Shown piece after piece: positions 1 through 13,090 of a stretch of 64,000 nucleotides of DNA (its first letter is position 1; the number at the start of each line of letters is the position of its first letter). Position numbers and translations under genes: made by a program. The notes beneath the pieces were generated by a model. That model worked only from the letters and a program-made list of their open reading frames with translations. It did no database searches and was not told the origin of the DNA. The DNA is taken from NCBI GenBank assembly GCA_037951165.1, contig JBBDHG010000008.1, forward strand, positions 3,219,501 through 3,283,500. Direction: 5' to 3'. Origin of the DNA: Lophius americanus. Its lineage: Eukaryota; Chordata; Actinopteri; Lophiiformes; Lophiidae.

Positions 1-840
1 GACTGAGATTCAAAAGAAAAATCAGACACTTGTCTTTTAACGGTATGAAGAGAAGAATTTAGAAATTGTAAGGAAATAGGTGAGTCTACCAGCAGTCTGA
101 AGTGTTCAACAATGGATCATTGAAACGTTGCCCGTTACCAGATAATCTGGGTCAAATATAGGTACTGAACACCAAATTTTCCACCACGTTGTCAGGATGG
201 ATGAATAAAATCTAAATTTGATTCTTCAGATGTGAAGATTGATACGACTGTCATGTTTTTGAATAGATCTTCCTTGTTTATATATTTTTTTTCTTTGGGA
301 TTAGTAAAGTCTTGTCTTATAGGTTTGGATTCCTTCTGTGTTTTTTTATTTTTTTGGGTTCTTCTTTGTAAGAGCAGAATGATCCATAGAATTCTCCTTC
401 TCTCCAAGTCAAACAGATCTGATATTAAAACCGACCAAAATAAGTTTGTTTGTTCATGTAAAAAGTAAAAAGTGAAGGGCTGAAAGGGTCCTCTTCTCCA
501 AACAAATGAATGGCCCTGTGTATTGAAACTCTATGAATATCTATGCTATGAAACCTTCATTACAATAATGAGCACCACAATGACATTGCAGGAAACTACA
601 AACTCGGGCTGGACAATTCCAGATGGAACGAAAATCTTAATTATTTTTCTTTAGAATTAAGATGACGATTATCTCCACGATATTACTTCCCGTTCTGTAT
701 CACTCAACTGCCTGGTAGAGGTTTAATAAAACAAAAAGAATATATAGTATGATGGTACAAAATACAAGAAAAACATGAAATCGAAATGAAACCAGTACAT
801 CAACAATTATTCACTTTAATCATTCAGCACTTTGTTAAGA

Positions 841-877
841 GCACATTGCTCTTTTTAATTTAAAAAGAGCAATGTGC
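841..877. repeat. 37-bp near-perfect palindrome (18-bp arms, 1-nt loop)
   Basis: GCACATTGCTCTTTTTAA at 841-858 is followed, after a single T, by its exact reverse complement at 860-877. Such a palindrome would extrude as a cruciform or form a strong hairpin in RNA. Confidence 0.9.
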
Positions 878-1744
878 AAATCCGTGTATCTTGGTCTCCA
901 AAACAAACTGGATGGATTCACTTTCTGGATTTGTGACATATGTGTGAATTCTATGTATAATAATTCCTCGGCAACTTCATCAACAATAACACGGTTATGC
1001 TATGTTATTATGTCAAACCTCGGTGCCAGGAGAGTATTTAGAATCCTGGGACAGATTGACTATCTAATTTAGCCTATACTTTTTGGCCTGTACTCTCTGT
1101 GTGCTAAAAACTGATAGGATTTTATGTCTTCTATCCAAGGCGTTAAGTCCTATCCATTCACTGATATTTTTGGAGTCCCCCATAAGTAACCGCAGTGCAC
1201 TTAATGGAAACGGAGTGTGCCCTATCCTTTACCTACTTCTTTGCCCACAGATGTTTTCACTCACACTTCCTGAAGAACAATTTTGGCAAACTAAGGTTAT
1301 ATCATTCCTTTGACTTGACAAAATACCATTCTTAGAGAGGCGAGTAACAATTTCTACTCTACGAAGCACCATATCCTCTCATACTTTGGTAGTGTAACAG
1401 AGCTCTAAGGTATATAAATGCACTAATCATTAGTGCAATCAAACTGTGGTTTTGTTTTTTTGAGAAATCAAACATGAACGGTGTCTACCCATACTGGGTT
1501 GCACTGATTTACCTTTTAAAAGTGGACAAACTGAAATAGATATTATATAAATATAAATATAAAAATGGACATGTTTTTGTATGTTAAGTTGTAAATATAA
1601 TGCAAAAAATAATTTAAAAAAAAAGAAAAACACAGTGTTTAAAAATCCCTTTGGGAGAAACCAGACATTCAATAGAACCATAACTCGGGTTAACTCAATT
1701 CGTTCTCTGATCCGGATGTCCAATTGGCGCATTTAGATCCACCA

Positions 1745-1925
1745 TTTGCTTCCTGGGTACTGCAGATGGCTGCCCACTACTCCTCAGTAATGGGTTTAAT
1801 GCGAGTACAAATGTCACAACCTTGTACTACTTGTATAACAGTAATTGACTTATATAGGATTATGCTTCTAAAAGACTTCATACAGCTAGAATTTGTAGCA
1901 TTTTGAATTTGAATTGAATTGAATT
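1745..1925 (+). mobile_element. Decayed SINE remnant with GAATT-repeat tail
   Basis: The segment with GGCTGCCCACTACTCCTCAG and GGGTTTAATGCGAG resembles the body of the tRNA-derived SINE copies elsewhere in the window (for example 31206-31410). It ends in tandem GAATT units (1903-1925). The tRNA head is missing or unrecognisable. Confidence 0.5.
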
Positions 1926-2027
1926 TTCATATTAACAAGACATTATTGGTTTCTACAGCCTGAGGGAGGGACACAAAGGAGATTTAACTGACTACAAAAA
2001 GCAGGAGTATGGAGAATCCTGTAAATG

Positions 2028-2346
2028 GTAGATGGTAGATGGACTGTACTTATACAGCGCTTTTTCTAGTCTACTTGACTACTCAAAGCGCTTTTACAAT
2101 GTGGGTCAGCATTCACCCATTCACACTAACATTCACACAGAGGTTGCCATGTAAGGCACCACACGCTCATCATGAGCAGTAACCATTCACGCCATCATTC
2201 ACACAATGGAACAGCCATTGGGAGCAACTTGGGGTTAAGTATCTTGCACAAGGACACTTCGACATGTGGACTGCAGTGGCCAGGGATTGAACCACTGACT
2301 TTCAGATAAGTGGACAACCGCCTACCAACTGAGCCACCGTCGCCCA
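2028..2346 (-). mobile_element. tRNA-derived SINE
   Basis: Read on the minus strand, it starts with a tRNA-like head (GGTGGCTCAGTTGGTAGG, then a GGTTCAATCCC B box). The body has the GAAGTGTCCTTG block that continues into a string typed CAAGATACT, and the stem-like GTTCCATTG / TGTGTGAATG region. The tail is AAAAAGCGCTGTATAAG with a GTAGATG repeat at the far end. The same organisation appears on the plus strand at 35527-35870. Heads, shared core and LINE-like tail are the usual parts of fish SINEs. Confidence 0.75.
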
Positions 2347-5300
2347 TGTGGCGCCATAAGAAAGTCAACAATCATCTAGGTGCTATTCCTGGTGGAGAAA
2401 AAGGTTTCATACTGTAGGTTTTAGCTCAAAGGCCTGTTTATGATTTTTCATGATTAATATATTGTGAAAATGTAAGCCACACATTAAAACTTCTATTTCC
2501 AAAACTGATTTAAAAAACTTAACCCAAAAGGCGGGAGATACAAGTACTACTAGAGCTTCTGTTCCTTTCCCCACCTCTCTTTCGGCTCCCAGCACTCCCT
2601 CGTTCCACTCCATTAATCACCCCAGTTAGGAAAATATTTCCTCCTACTTTGCCAGTTCCATATTAGTACAATCCTTTTACTGAAACAAGCCAGCTCCTGA
2701 GGGCGAGCCCACGCCATATCTGAACACATGGGCAGGCAGACAAGTCTAGTGGAGGAGAGGGAAAGCAGATATTGCTGGTAGAGCGTTTTGTTAGGAAATG
2801 AGGTTTTCAACACGGCAGGTCACCAGATACCAGAAGGCCTCTGGTGTCCCGAAAAAACATCGGGCACAGATTGATAAATTGCAAGACAAATTTAATGAGT
2901 AATTTCTTTCAAACAATCCTTTCGAATGTTCAACAAAGCAGGAGAAAGGAGCCCGGGTAGAAAAGATTCAGAATCAAATGGACAACATGAAAACCGTAAC
3001 GCCATCACGATCACAGCTCTAATAAGAAGGTCTGGATGAGTTGTGGATAATGGGCCTCTGTAAATCCATGGGAGTCAGTTCCCTCCTATTAAGTCTCGCC
3101 GTGCTGCCTTCATCTCACCGGGGCCAAAAATCTGCTGGTGGAAAGCATTTGTTTCTGCTGCCAGGAAAACAGAGCTGTTAACAGCGATAGCACCTCCCTG
3201 CATCTCAGACTTTCAAATAAGGCATAAGACATTAGACATCCTGTTTAACGAATACGAGTGAACTGAAAGAATCTCCGATGACATGGCAATCGGGAATGCT
3301 GACTGTGTAGGACAGGAAGAATGACTTACTGATGCCATGCTGTTTGATAAATTACGTTCTAATTATTTTCATCAACTACGTTTTTCTAGACAGTTCTGCC
3401 TTCTATTAATGTCCTATTGGGTTTTATATTTGATATGGAGAAGTCTGCTAAAAGAGAAGCTAAATAATATTTAATCACTGATCTGTGGACTCACAATATA
3501 AGTTTCATAATAACTACTTATCATAATATGATATATAGTTGGTAATATTACCTTTACTGTACAGGTATTTGGACTTAAAATGAAGTCAAAAATTAAAAAG
3601 GTTACCCCTTTAAATCAAATCCGTTATGTTGTCCTTTTGACAATAAATGCGATGAATTTTCTTTTCTTAAATTCATATCAGAAGCTAATTGTGTTTAAAA
3701 AACTCAACCGTACTTATTTCACTGATCATTAAGATGTCGTCACATACTATTCACAATGCACACCTGCATTTAGCATAACTGAAATACAGCACACTTTTTT
3801 GGACAGTTATGTCCAGAAAAATATTATAATCGATCATTCTCGCTGGCATGGTGGTGGTTTGGGTTCGAAAACATGAATTTAGCTCAAAAGTTCATTTTTC
3901 CGTTGAGGACAGCCCTATGACCAACTTATTTCACCATTTTCGTACAAGTCATTGCTCAGAATATGTACGCGTTCAGGAAGTGAGATGTCCTCAAAGAGTT
4001 GGAATTTTTTTTATCTGGCTCCTAACTGAAAATTCCCTGACCCATTATAAACCATTCTGTCAAGTTTCATAAAAATAGGTCATGTTGATCTTGTGTTATC
4101 GTGCTTACAAATAAATCAAGAGAATGTAACCTTCGTGGTGGAAGCAAAAAAAAAAATGTTCCTGAATATGGGTTATTCCAAGGACATGGATAAAACCTGT
4201 AATGTGGACTTTTTGTTTCACAGGGATAACAAACATTAAAGTTAAAAAAAATACTCGTGTATAGACGGACTTGCATTATTCCTGACAACGCCTTAACAAT
4301 TGAACTAAGAGCAGAATCATAACCGACAATAGAAATCTGGCAGAATGAGGTTTTCGGGTTACTGCTGCCTTGACTTTGGAGAAACAGAGCGCTGCCTGCA
4401 GAGCCAAGCTGCTGTCAGGATGCCCTGCAGACTGCTGTGCTGAAGTTCAGTGCGTTTGGCAAACAGAGAACTTGTAAACACAAATTCCATCAGGACAGTT
4501 GAGTGGGAGACAAGTGAGCAGAAATCTGAGTTAAATTATGGTAGACAGCAGAACAATGTAAGTGTAAGTATATGTCCAGAGAGCAATGAGAGGCCAGACT
4601 AAGAGACTTGGTGGGAAAATAATATCTGTTTTTTTCTCAGTATGGCCAGATGCATTTATTGAACTCAATACTTACAATGTTGTTGACATATAAGCACAAA
4701 AAAGTGACAATGGCACAATGCATGAAGGGATTGGGATGCATCAGAAGGGGAATACAGACTAACTCTCTCTACAGCAGCTCTGACTAACCCTGTAGTGATA
4801 CCTGTTTCACCTATTAACTGTTCAACTTAACGTTTCTGCCTCTAAAGAAATGACACCAAAATAATCAAGATGTCTCACTCTAGTGAAGCTTTACATGAAA
4901 TGGTAGCAGCTATAAATTCAAAATAAAGATAAAAATATTGTAAGTTAAACAAGATTCCACACACTAACAAGCTTATAACGTAGAAAAAAATAAAGCTGCT
5001 AATAACTAATGCTCAATGACAGTTTTTCAGGCCTACATTTTCAAGGGTATTAGATCAATCTCAAGTCATGCTTGTGTTGACAAATCATTAGCTGAATGAT
5101 CAAGCTTAGCTTTGGCTCAGAGCTCAGTTTTGTAAACTCTGACACGAATTTTGTCCATTGCTTGCAAACTGACTTGACATTGAGGAACTTCGAACCATCT
5201 AATTTCATAAAAACCCTTTTCTGAGATGTTAAATTCATGGCAGTGAATCAGTAATAACAATTTGTATTATCTTATTGTCCAGTGAGTGACCAAGAATGAG

Positions 5301-6413
5301 ATCTGCTGAGCAGGTTGGTGATGCCTTTGGAAATATAAAATATGTTGTTACCACTTTTTCTTTGTCGGTAATCTAGACATGTTTAAAGACCAGTATTAGC
5401 TGAGAAATAACATTGGTAAATAGGGTTGTACAAGGTCAACTTCTTGATCCGTCCATTAATCCATTATCGGTAAACACTACTCTTCATCAGGGTCATGGGG
5501 GGCGGGAACCTATTGTGCAGCTCTGCCACTGCAGCTATGGGGAAGAGATGAGTAGCCTTCGTGAAACAACAGAAAATAAAGTGGTAGAAAGAGAAGTGAC
5601 AAAAGTTAAGTTACCTGAAGAACGAGTTTAGAAGTGAAAACAAACTACCACAGCTGTTTCTGCCTGTGATAGATGATGTCAGCTCAGTCTCAGTCTCTCA
5701 GTCATATTACGCTCGGTCGTCTAGCTTACCGTCCTAACGTTCGGACCCACTCTAAAGCAGAGAACGGGCTCTTCATTTTTACCAGTTAGGATAAATACCC
5801 TTATAGCCTTGCTACTGGGTGGCTCCAAGTGAGAACAAAAATATATTGTCCAGCATGTGTTCATGGTTATGATTGGGACCATGTTGACGGCTGTACTTTA
5901 TCAATTCAAATAATTTCCCCATTTTACATCATGGCTTTGACTATAACCACATGACCGCACTAACGTTTCATGTGATGTCTACCACAGGGTTGAGCTCAGA
6001 GTCATTAACTAGATCTTTGTTGTGCGTTGGTTTCTCATTGGCAAAAACTATGAAATATCAAATTGTGTGTTATGAATTTTATACACAATAATCATCGTTT
6101 AGTCATCATCAGCCTCATCAGGGGCAGAAAATATATGTGCTGATAGATTTTTTATGCTTATAACAAACCTCTGGTACTGCCCATACAAGTGATGTTACAC
6201 AGTTGACAGTATTTGATTCAACATAAACATGTACCTCAAAATGTGGCTGTGAGCCAGATGACAAGGGGCGGTCTGCAAACCTAGAGGTTAAGCATCAAAG
6301 GAAATACTTCTAATCGAAGATCACATCTTAAACATCCTGTTACCGGCTTTTGATAAACAACCTCTACTCCTGAACCAACAACACTTTGATCAAACAGTGT
6401 TTGCTTGTGTTAT

Positions 6414-6457
6414 GAAGTACATCATCTCTTATACCCTGTATAAGAGAGATGTACTTC
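6414..6457. repeat. Short inverted repeat, 19-20 bp arms, 5-nt loop
   Basis: GAAGTACATCATCTCTTATA (6414-6433) pairs with TATAAGAGAGATGTACTTC (6439-6457) with a single bulged base. No terminal motifs or flanking duplications were seen that would make it a transposon. Confidence 0.85.
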
Positions 6458-8194
6458 GGAGGTGAAGCTGGCAGTACTCAAACATCGTCGCAATGACTGG
6501 GATGAAGATTTAGCCTCAACAGTTTCGTTCAGTTGTTCAGGAGATTGCTGTAGCACAGATTTGCTATGATGCCCCAGAAATATTTTGAGGACTTGAAGCC
6601 TGGCTTTGCATCAGCAGGAAGATAATGCCTCTGGGTGAAAATGTCCCCCTCTGACACATACCCACAATACGAAATTGTGTTCCATAGCAGCATCTTTCTT
6701 GGGCCCTTAGAGAAGCCTGCCGCCATTATAGTGACGCATTCTTTCATGTACAGACATGACAGTTATCCCTCTACACATATGCATTACCTTGCTTACTTCA
6801 GCACAGGGGTTATTGTAAGTGCAACCAAATTTGTGCGAACAATGTCCAAAAAAACAAAAAATAATAAATTTAAAAAATAAAACTTATGCTAATGGTGTAA
6901 AGATTCACAGATAAAAACTAAAAACATAATTCTCAACAATATAAATACAGTGCATCTAATCAAATATCCTTGGACCAGGCAAAAAGCTCTACAACTGAAA
7001 AATCACTTGAAATCAGCTTTGCTGCTAATTCTGCAGTCTACTTTCTCCACGTAGTCTCACACGAGACTTCTGCCATGACCCCATCTGCGTTTAATGAGAG
7101 TAATTGAAGTGTTGCATTGTTTGTTAAAAAAAAAAAAAGCATTGCCATTGCAGTTCCAGTGCAGCATTAACTATAACACTGTAAGTTTGTAAGTCATCTA
7201 GATTCTATAAGAGGGAAGGAAACAGAGAAAAGTTTGACCATTCATAAGCTTGTCAAACAGCGAATAAGTCCAGCGGTTGCAGGGAAAATCTGGACACTCA
7301 CATGGTGAAACGGCAAGGTAAGACCCCTGTGGGGGACAAGCAGTCTGTGTAAAGGACTACAGCTAGAACAAGCGAGAGCAGGTAAGAGAACCAAAGACAA
7401 GGAGGTGAGCTGAGAACGATGACTTTGTGGTGGGATAAATATGAACATGAGTAAAGGTGCAGGATACCAGGTGGACAACGCTTAACTTACAGACACGTGC
7501 CAGAGTTGTAAATTATAGTAAAGAACAAAGTTAAAAATGAAATGATAAATGAAAAGCAACCGCTGGTGTCAGGACATCGAGTGATTCCTATGTCATTCAG
7601 CGGACCACATCTCTGCAGAGGTTAGGGAAATATTTATATCTTACATCCTAAAGCCGTTTATAGTTTGCTGCTTTATTGTGGCCGGTTCAAGATGAAACGC
7701 TGCACTAATTCTACTTTGTATTACTGCACCTCACTTGAATCACATCACTTGACTAGAGTGCCGATATTTTATTTTGGAAATTCGGTTGTCCAGAGTCTAA
7801 AAGTATTTTTATCATATCCATTTCTAGTGAAAACTTTAAACTGGTAAAAACTAGTGAAAATGTAACATGAGTGTTGTTTTCGGAGCAAGAGGGGCTTTTG
7901 TTAAGTTGTTGAAATTCGAATGATTTTTTCAGATGGTGGAGGATAGAAATCGATTATCCGCTGTGGAGGATTTGAAGGAAGCCGAAAGAACTAAAGTTAA
8001 GAATTGCATTTAATCGAACCACGCTGAACATTTTTAATCAAATTTATGTATTAAATGTAAATTCCGTGGTCACATTGAAGGTCATGTGACTACAGAGTGT
8101 ACTTCAGTATACTATTCAACATGTCCACATTTCAACTGCACATTTAATTTTATTTTATTTAATTGTATATAATCTTATTCTGTAATATGCTCTT

Positions 8195-8262
8195 GCTGCT
8201 GTAACTCTGCAATTTCCCCGTTGTGGGACTAACAAAGGTTCATATTCTCTTATCTTATATAC
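8195..8262 (+). mobile_element. LINE/SINE 3' tail fragment
   Basis: TGCAATTTCCCCGTTGTGGG followed by ACTAACAAAGG and TTATCTTAT units. The same tail occurs at 40095-40172, so this is a dispersed non-LTR tail of the kind common in fish. The rest of the element is not visible. Confidence 0.55.
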
Positions 8263-11200
8263 GGAGATGCATTTCAAAGGTTTGCATGAGAAATGCACAA
8301 CGCTACAAATGCAGAATGTTAGGCGCAGCCTGCAACCGACACTGAAAGTCCACGTTTATGTACACATACTGCAGTGCACACTGCCGAAGCACATATGGAC
8401 AAAGAACAGCAGCCATTGTGACTGGTTCACTAACATTTACTCAATTGTGGCCCTGATGCATATTCATAAGTGTAGCTTTTTTCTCAGCTGAGATCATTCA
8501 ACAATGAGTAGCACTTCTGTGAAAATGCCGCAGAGCACCTAACACTGACTGGTTGCTATGACAACCACAAAAGCCTGGACGACCGCAAACAAACAGCCCA
8601 GCTGCTCCAAGGCTCTTTAAAACCAACGGCTCCCTGATACCTTGCTGGAATCCAACATGTTTACTACCACAAACACATCTGTGACGGTGAGAGATCTCAT
8701 CAATGTCGTCTGCATGTCCCCTGCACCTTAAATTCAATGACTTTAGATTTGGATTACAGATAAAAGCAGCCATGGGCGTGATCGAATGTATTTACTTAAC
8801 CTTTGCTTTTACACAGATTTATTGTGTTTGGTTTTTACTGACAGACACTTAATATTTGCTTTACAGAGTTTAGGGGGAAAATAATATTTTTAGAGATTTT
8901 AGAAAATCAATAGTATATAAAAATAATTAAGTAACTATGTTCAACAAGCAACAATTACGAAATGCTGTTTCTGAGCTATAGTTAGAAAAAATTACACATT
9001 TTGAGATAACACTGTAAAAGGATAAATGCTGCCTGATGAGTAATTTCAATTTAATCTGATGATCTCACATCATTTTGGGGAAGTTCTTCCAACTCTGCAA
9101 GCAGTAATCAATCTAGCCATTCACCGAAAAATCCGTATATGTATAATATGTCGGCCCACTTCTGCAAGCGTGAAATCCTACAAGTCCTCAAAATAATGAT
9201 AACATTTCAAAATGTCTTAATTTTGGGGATACATTTTTTTCTAATAGATAAAAATAGATTTCCATAATATATTTATTTATATTCAACCTTATTGAAACTT
9301 TTTCTTTTTAATGTACGCATGTGTCCTCTCTTACTGTCTGAGCGTGATAAAAAGCGATCATGTCATGCAGCATTTCTTATGATCTCATGGCAGACAGTAG
9401 ACGCAAATCCTTTCACAGATGTTATTCAAATTGAGCCATGCTGAGCAGCAAGTCATTTAGGGGTCATGTAACCATCTCTCTGTTAGACAGTTTAAAGCAG
9501 GCAAATCCAAGTGTGAGACGGACGGTCTGAGGAGAACACTGTTCTCCATGCTGCGTGCGTGCGGACTGAAGCCAGAGCTCAGCATCATGGTACTGAAAGA
9601 AGGACTGTGAACTTAAAGTACATCCAGCTCCACTGAAACATTAACACCATGACAGACATTTTAGTCGGGCCAATATTCATAATGTATAAAAGAAAAAAAG
9701 CATGCTGGTTGGAACATTTTAATTCAAACACTGATTGATTTCAATAGAAATGTCTGCATGGTTCCACTACAAAGAGACATGAAATTCTTTTTGGCTCAGC
9801 AGAATTGTTATCATGGCGACTCAGTCATAATCCCTGTGTCATGCCTGAGCTGTCCCGTCGGACAGCAGCCAATCTAAACATTGTATTGGGTATTGTGGTC
9901 CATTTCAAACCAGTCATAACACAGTAGTCATGAGTCAGCGCCCACTTGCTTTGCCTGCAGTGGTCGTGTGACGGGAAGCGCTCGACTCAGTCGTGGTGAC
10001 GTTTGTGCAGGAGCAGCGATTTTCTCTGCTGACCGTCACCTGATTCAGAGAAATGCTGAAGTGGGACAAATCAAACTGCACCAGGACAAAGAAAGCTTTC
10101 AACATATCAAGTGTAGGCCGACTGTACATGCCCTGTTATGTATGTGCTAAGTTTCTGACTGGATGTTATCAGAACTAGAAGAGACTACATTTTCTTATAA
10201 CTTTTAAAAAATAAATCAATTTTGCACATTATAATGGCTGTTATAATTCTATATCAGGAAAAATAAAACATACAGACGTGGAGATGTATTTAAAAACCAA
10301 CAAAAAATAAAACTGTGTTCTAACTTGCTTTAGACACTGGCACAGCTTTTCCACCAATGAAGAACTGGCCCTGTCCCATAAAATCATCAAACATGGGCAT
10401 CAGCTGCTCAGGTGGGGTTTTTCTAGCACACCAAAACTTTGCGTCAGCCCTGTTTCAGGAAACCAAAGCGAGTGATCAACGCAACTACCTGAAGAATTAA
10501 AATAAATATGTAACTTTGCTATGAAGAGCTTAAGAATGGACGTGAAATGAATGCAGTGGTGGTCGTTCATTACATGAGGAAAAAGTTACAAAGCTGGTGT
10601 TGAAGCAAATACAGCGAGAATTGTCGGCAGTGGAGTACAAATGGATCTGATCAACTAAAAATGTTAAATTTAGTACAGAGACCAAAAAAGGTCCACTGGC
10701 AACGCAAAAATATATAATGTAAGGCCATTGAATACATTAGAACAGGTTTTTTTTCAGTGCATGTATGGAGTTTGCAGTTGCATGAAATAATTTCTCTTTT
10801 GCAACTTTTTACAAGTCCTCTTTGTCTTCAGCTGTTAAGTAGAATGCTGGGATGTAGTTTGTAAATGAATCTCCTAAAATATGTTGTGTTTGGAAAAATT
10901 GTACTTTCAATCAGAATGGGGTTGAGTGATTGAGAGTGATGACTGAATATTTGAGATACTGTTTTGGTGAACTGTTCCTTTAACTAATAATGATGCTAAC
11001 TGATTACCTACAACCTTCTCTGGGTTATACGTTGTTTGTTAATTTCCCAAATAAATGTTACTACATAAATATTTATGACTCAAATTGTCTGTTTTTGTGG
11101 TGTCTCTCTCCTTATAATTGTGTAATGTTGAATTTTGAACCTTGAATTTATTTTTTTCTGGGTCTGTAAATTAAGTCTGACAGCATATCTATAAAACAGG

Positions 11201-11280
11201 TTTTAAGATTTACATATGATTCTTTGCCTCAACCTGTTTGGGTGAGTCAAACTAGATCCGATATACAGATAATAAAAAAA

Positions 11281-11365
11281 AACACTGTATGTATATATCT
11301 GTGTGTATGTGTGTGAGGGTGTGCACGTTTGTGTGTGTACACATGTATGTATTTGTGTATGTGTC
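11281..11365 (+). repeat. Degenerate TG-rich microsatellite
   Basis: Interrupted GTGTGTATGTGTGTG-type sequence with TATG variants over about 85 bp. Confidence 0.8.
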
Positions 11366-11914
11366 GTTGCTCGGGCGTGATTGTTGTTTATATATGGAAA
11401 CGTTTTAAGAGCTAAACACAAAGAAATATTACGCATCCTGATTATCAGTTCAACATGCGAGTCAAAATGAAAAGCCCTCACGTTTTATGTTCAGCAAATA
11501 AAACCAGACATCAAAGATCAAAGACAAGACAAGACAAGAATAAAGACAAAGACAAGTATCAAAATTTAATCCGGGCAAAACATGAATTAAAACGAGTACA
11601 TTATATGTTTCCAAAAAACATATTGTACCTAGTTCTTGATGTGCAGATGAAATAAAAAGAGACGGTTTCCGCAAAATGAGACCGGGTCAAACTATGACTG
11701 ACAAAAGAAACGTTACTTGTCTATTAGGTGTATTATTAGGTTAGGTATATTTTCTGCTGGATAAAGAAAAATAATATCGGCAGCTTAGTTTCTCTATGGC
11801 AAACAAAAAAAAAAAGGGAGGAAATGGTTCGTCAGAGAGAAATGCAAAAGACTGTCAGTTTTAGTCAGGAACACTGGCTAAAACTAACCAAAGAGGCAAA
11901 AGGGAAAATGTACT

Positions 11915-12600
11915 GCATCCATCAATTCGACAACATGCGCATGCTGCAAATTAAGAAAACACCTTCATTAATTTGACAACCCACACACGCTACAAAAGCC
12001 ACAACAGAACACATTAAGAAAAACGACATGCAGAAGCCACAAGACAACGGCAATGTTTACGAGTGACCCTAACCCTAACCCTCAAAAGTGATGCATCCCC
12101 GGGCGGGAAAACTCTTAACCAGCCATTTAAAAGCTGTATGGGACATTCTGACAGTTGTGTACACGTTGCCAAGGCGACAACTGATGTCAGTATGCGCGAC
12201 GGTGGTTAAGAGTTTTCTTCAGCAAGTATAATGCACCTTGTTTACCGTAGCTTTGGGTACTGTGCCTGTTAGGGTTATTATTGAGTTTATTTGTTGTTTT
12301 CGCAATGTTGATCTAGTTTTATTCCAAGTCACATAAGTACATTGCTCGGAAGTTCAGCAAAACTACCCAGGCTAATCAAAATATCATGACACGTTTGTGT
12401 GTTTTATCTGTTTCATTCACTAAATGAAGCAATAAAAAGCACGTCTGGTGATGCATCACTTTTGAGGGTCCTCAGTAAACACTTTTTTCTTGATGTGTTG
12501 TGTTGTGGTTTTTGCAGCGAGCATGTGAAGTCGAATTGATGAAGATAATTTACTTAATTTGCAGCACGCCCATGATCTCAAATTGATGTTTGTTCGTTTG
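11915..12600. mobile_element. Fold-back (MITE-like) element, copy 1
   Basis: Left arm 11915-12097 and right arm 12450-12600 are inverted copies. The inner 19 bp (12079-12097 and 12450-12468) are perfect. Outer parts pair with changes: the CCACAACAGAACACATTAAG block against its CCACAACACAACACATCAAG counterpart, and CTGCAAATTAAG near both ends. A second inverted repeat of 15 bp is nested inside (12107-12121 and 12203-12217). The left arm includes 2.5 CCCTAA units at 12066-12083. No transposase is present. Copy 2 lies at 52935-53565. Confidence 0.75.
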
Positions 12601-12709
12601 CCCCTGTGCGTCAGCCACCGTAGAGAGCCTATAACTCCATGTTTGAAAAAGCCTCTAGGCAGGTAGCAGCAAACTATGAAAAAAACAAAGAATAACAATA
12701 GGAAACTTG

Positions 12710-13090
12710 TTCTTCTTCTTTGGCCTGTTCCCTTTAGAGGTCTCCACAGTGAATCCTCTGTTGAATTTTTTCCCTGTCCTCTGTATCTCCCTCACCTTCA
12801 AACTGTATGTCCTCTTTCACCATAGAAACTTCCTCTTTGGATTCCCCTTTTTCTCACGCCTGGCAGCTTCAACAACATCCATATACCAATCCATATAGAT
12901 CCACTGTCCCTCTTTTGCTCTTAGCCAAGCGATCTCAAATCGGGCTTCTCTTGCTTTGTATCTAATCCGTCCATTTTTGTCATTCCAAAAGAAACTCTTA
13001 ACATCTTCAACTCTGGCGTCTCTAAACCATACAGCAGAGCTGGTCTCACTTACCATCTGGTCAACCTTTGCCTTGTCTGTTGCTGCTGCT
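12710..13090 (-). mobile_element. RTE-clade LINE, 3' fragment
   Basis: On the minus strand a decayed frame keeps the C-terminal pattern of RTE polymerases (ARFEIAWLRA, then MDVVEAARREKKGNPKRKF). It is followed by the RTE-type 3' end in which a TGTGGAGACC-type motif precedes a purine-rich AAGAAGAA tail. The same C-terminus, better preserved, is at 38716-39007. Confidence 0.7.

Noticed and set aside
9531..9547. Palindrome GGAGAACACTGTTCTCC, resembling a glucocorticoid response element
   Set aside because: The half-sites with a 3-nt spacer read GAGAAC/GTTCTC, shifted from the AGAACAnnnTGTTCT consensus, so the match is only superficial.
12066..12083. CCCTAACCCTAACCC telomere-like sequence
   Set aside because: Only about 2.5 units, located in the arm of a fold-back element; too short for an interstitial telomere.
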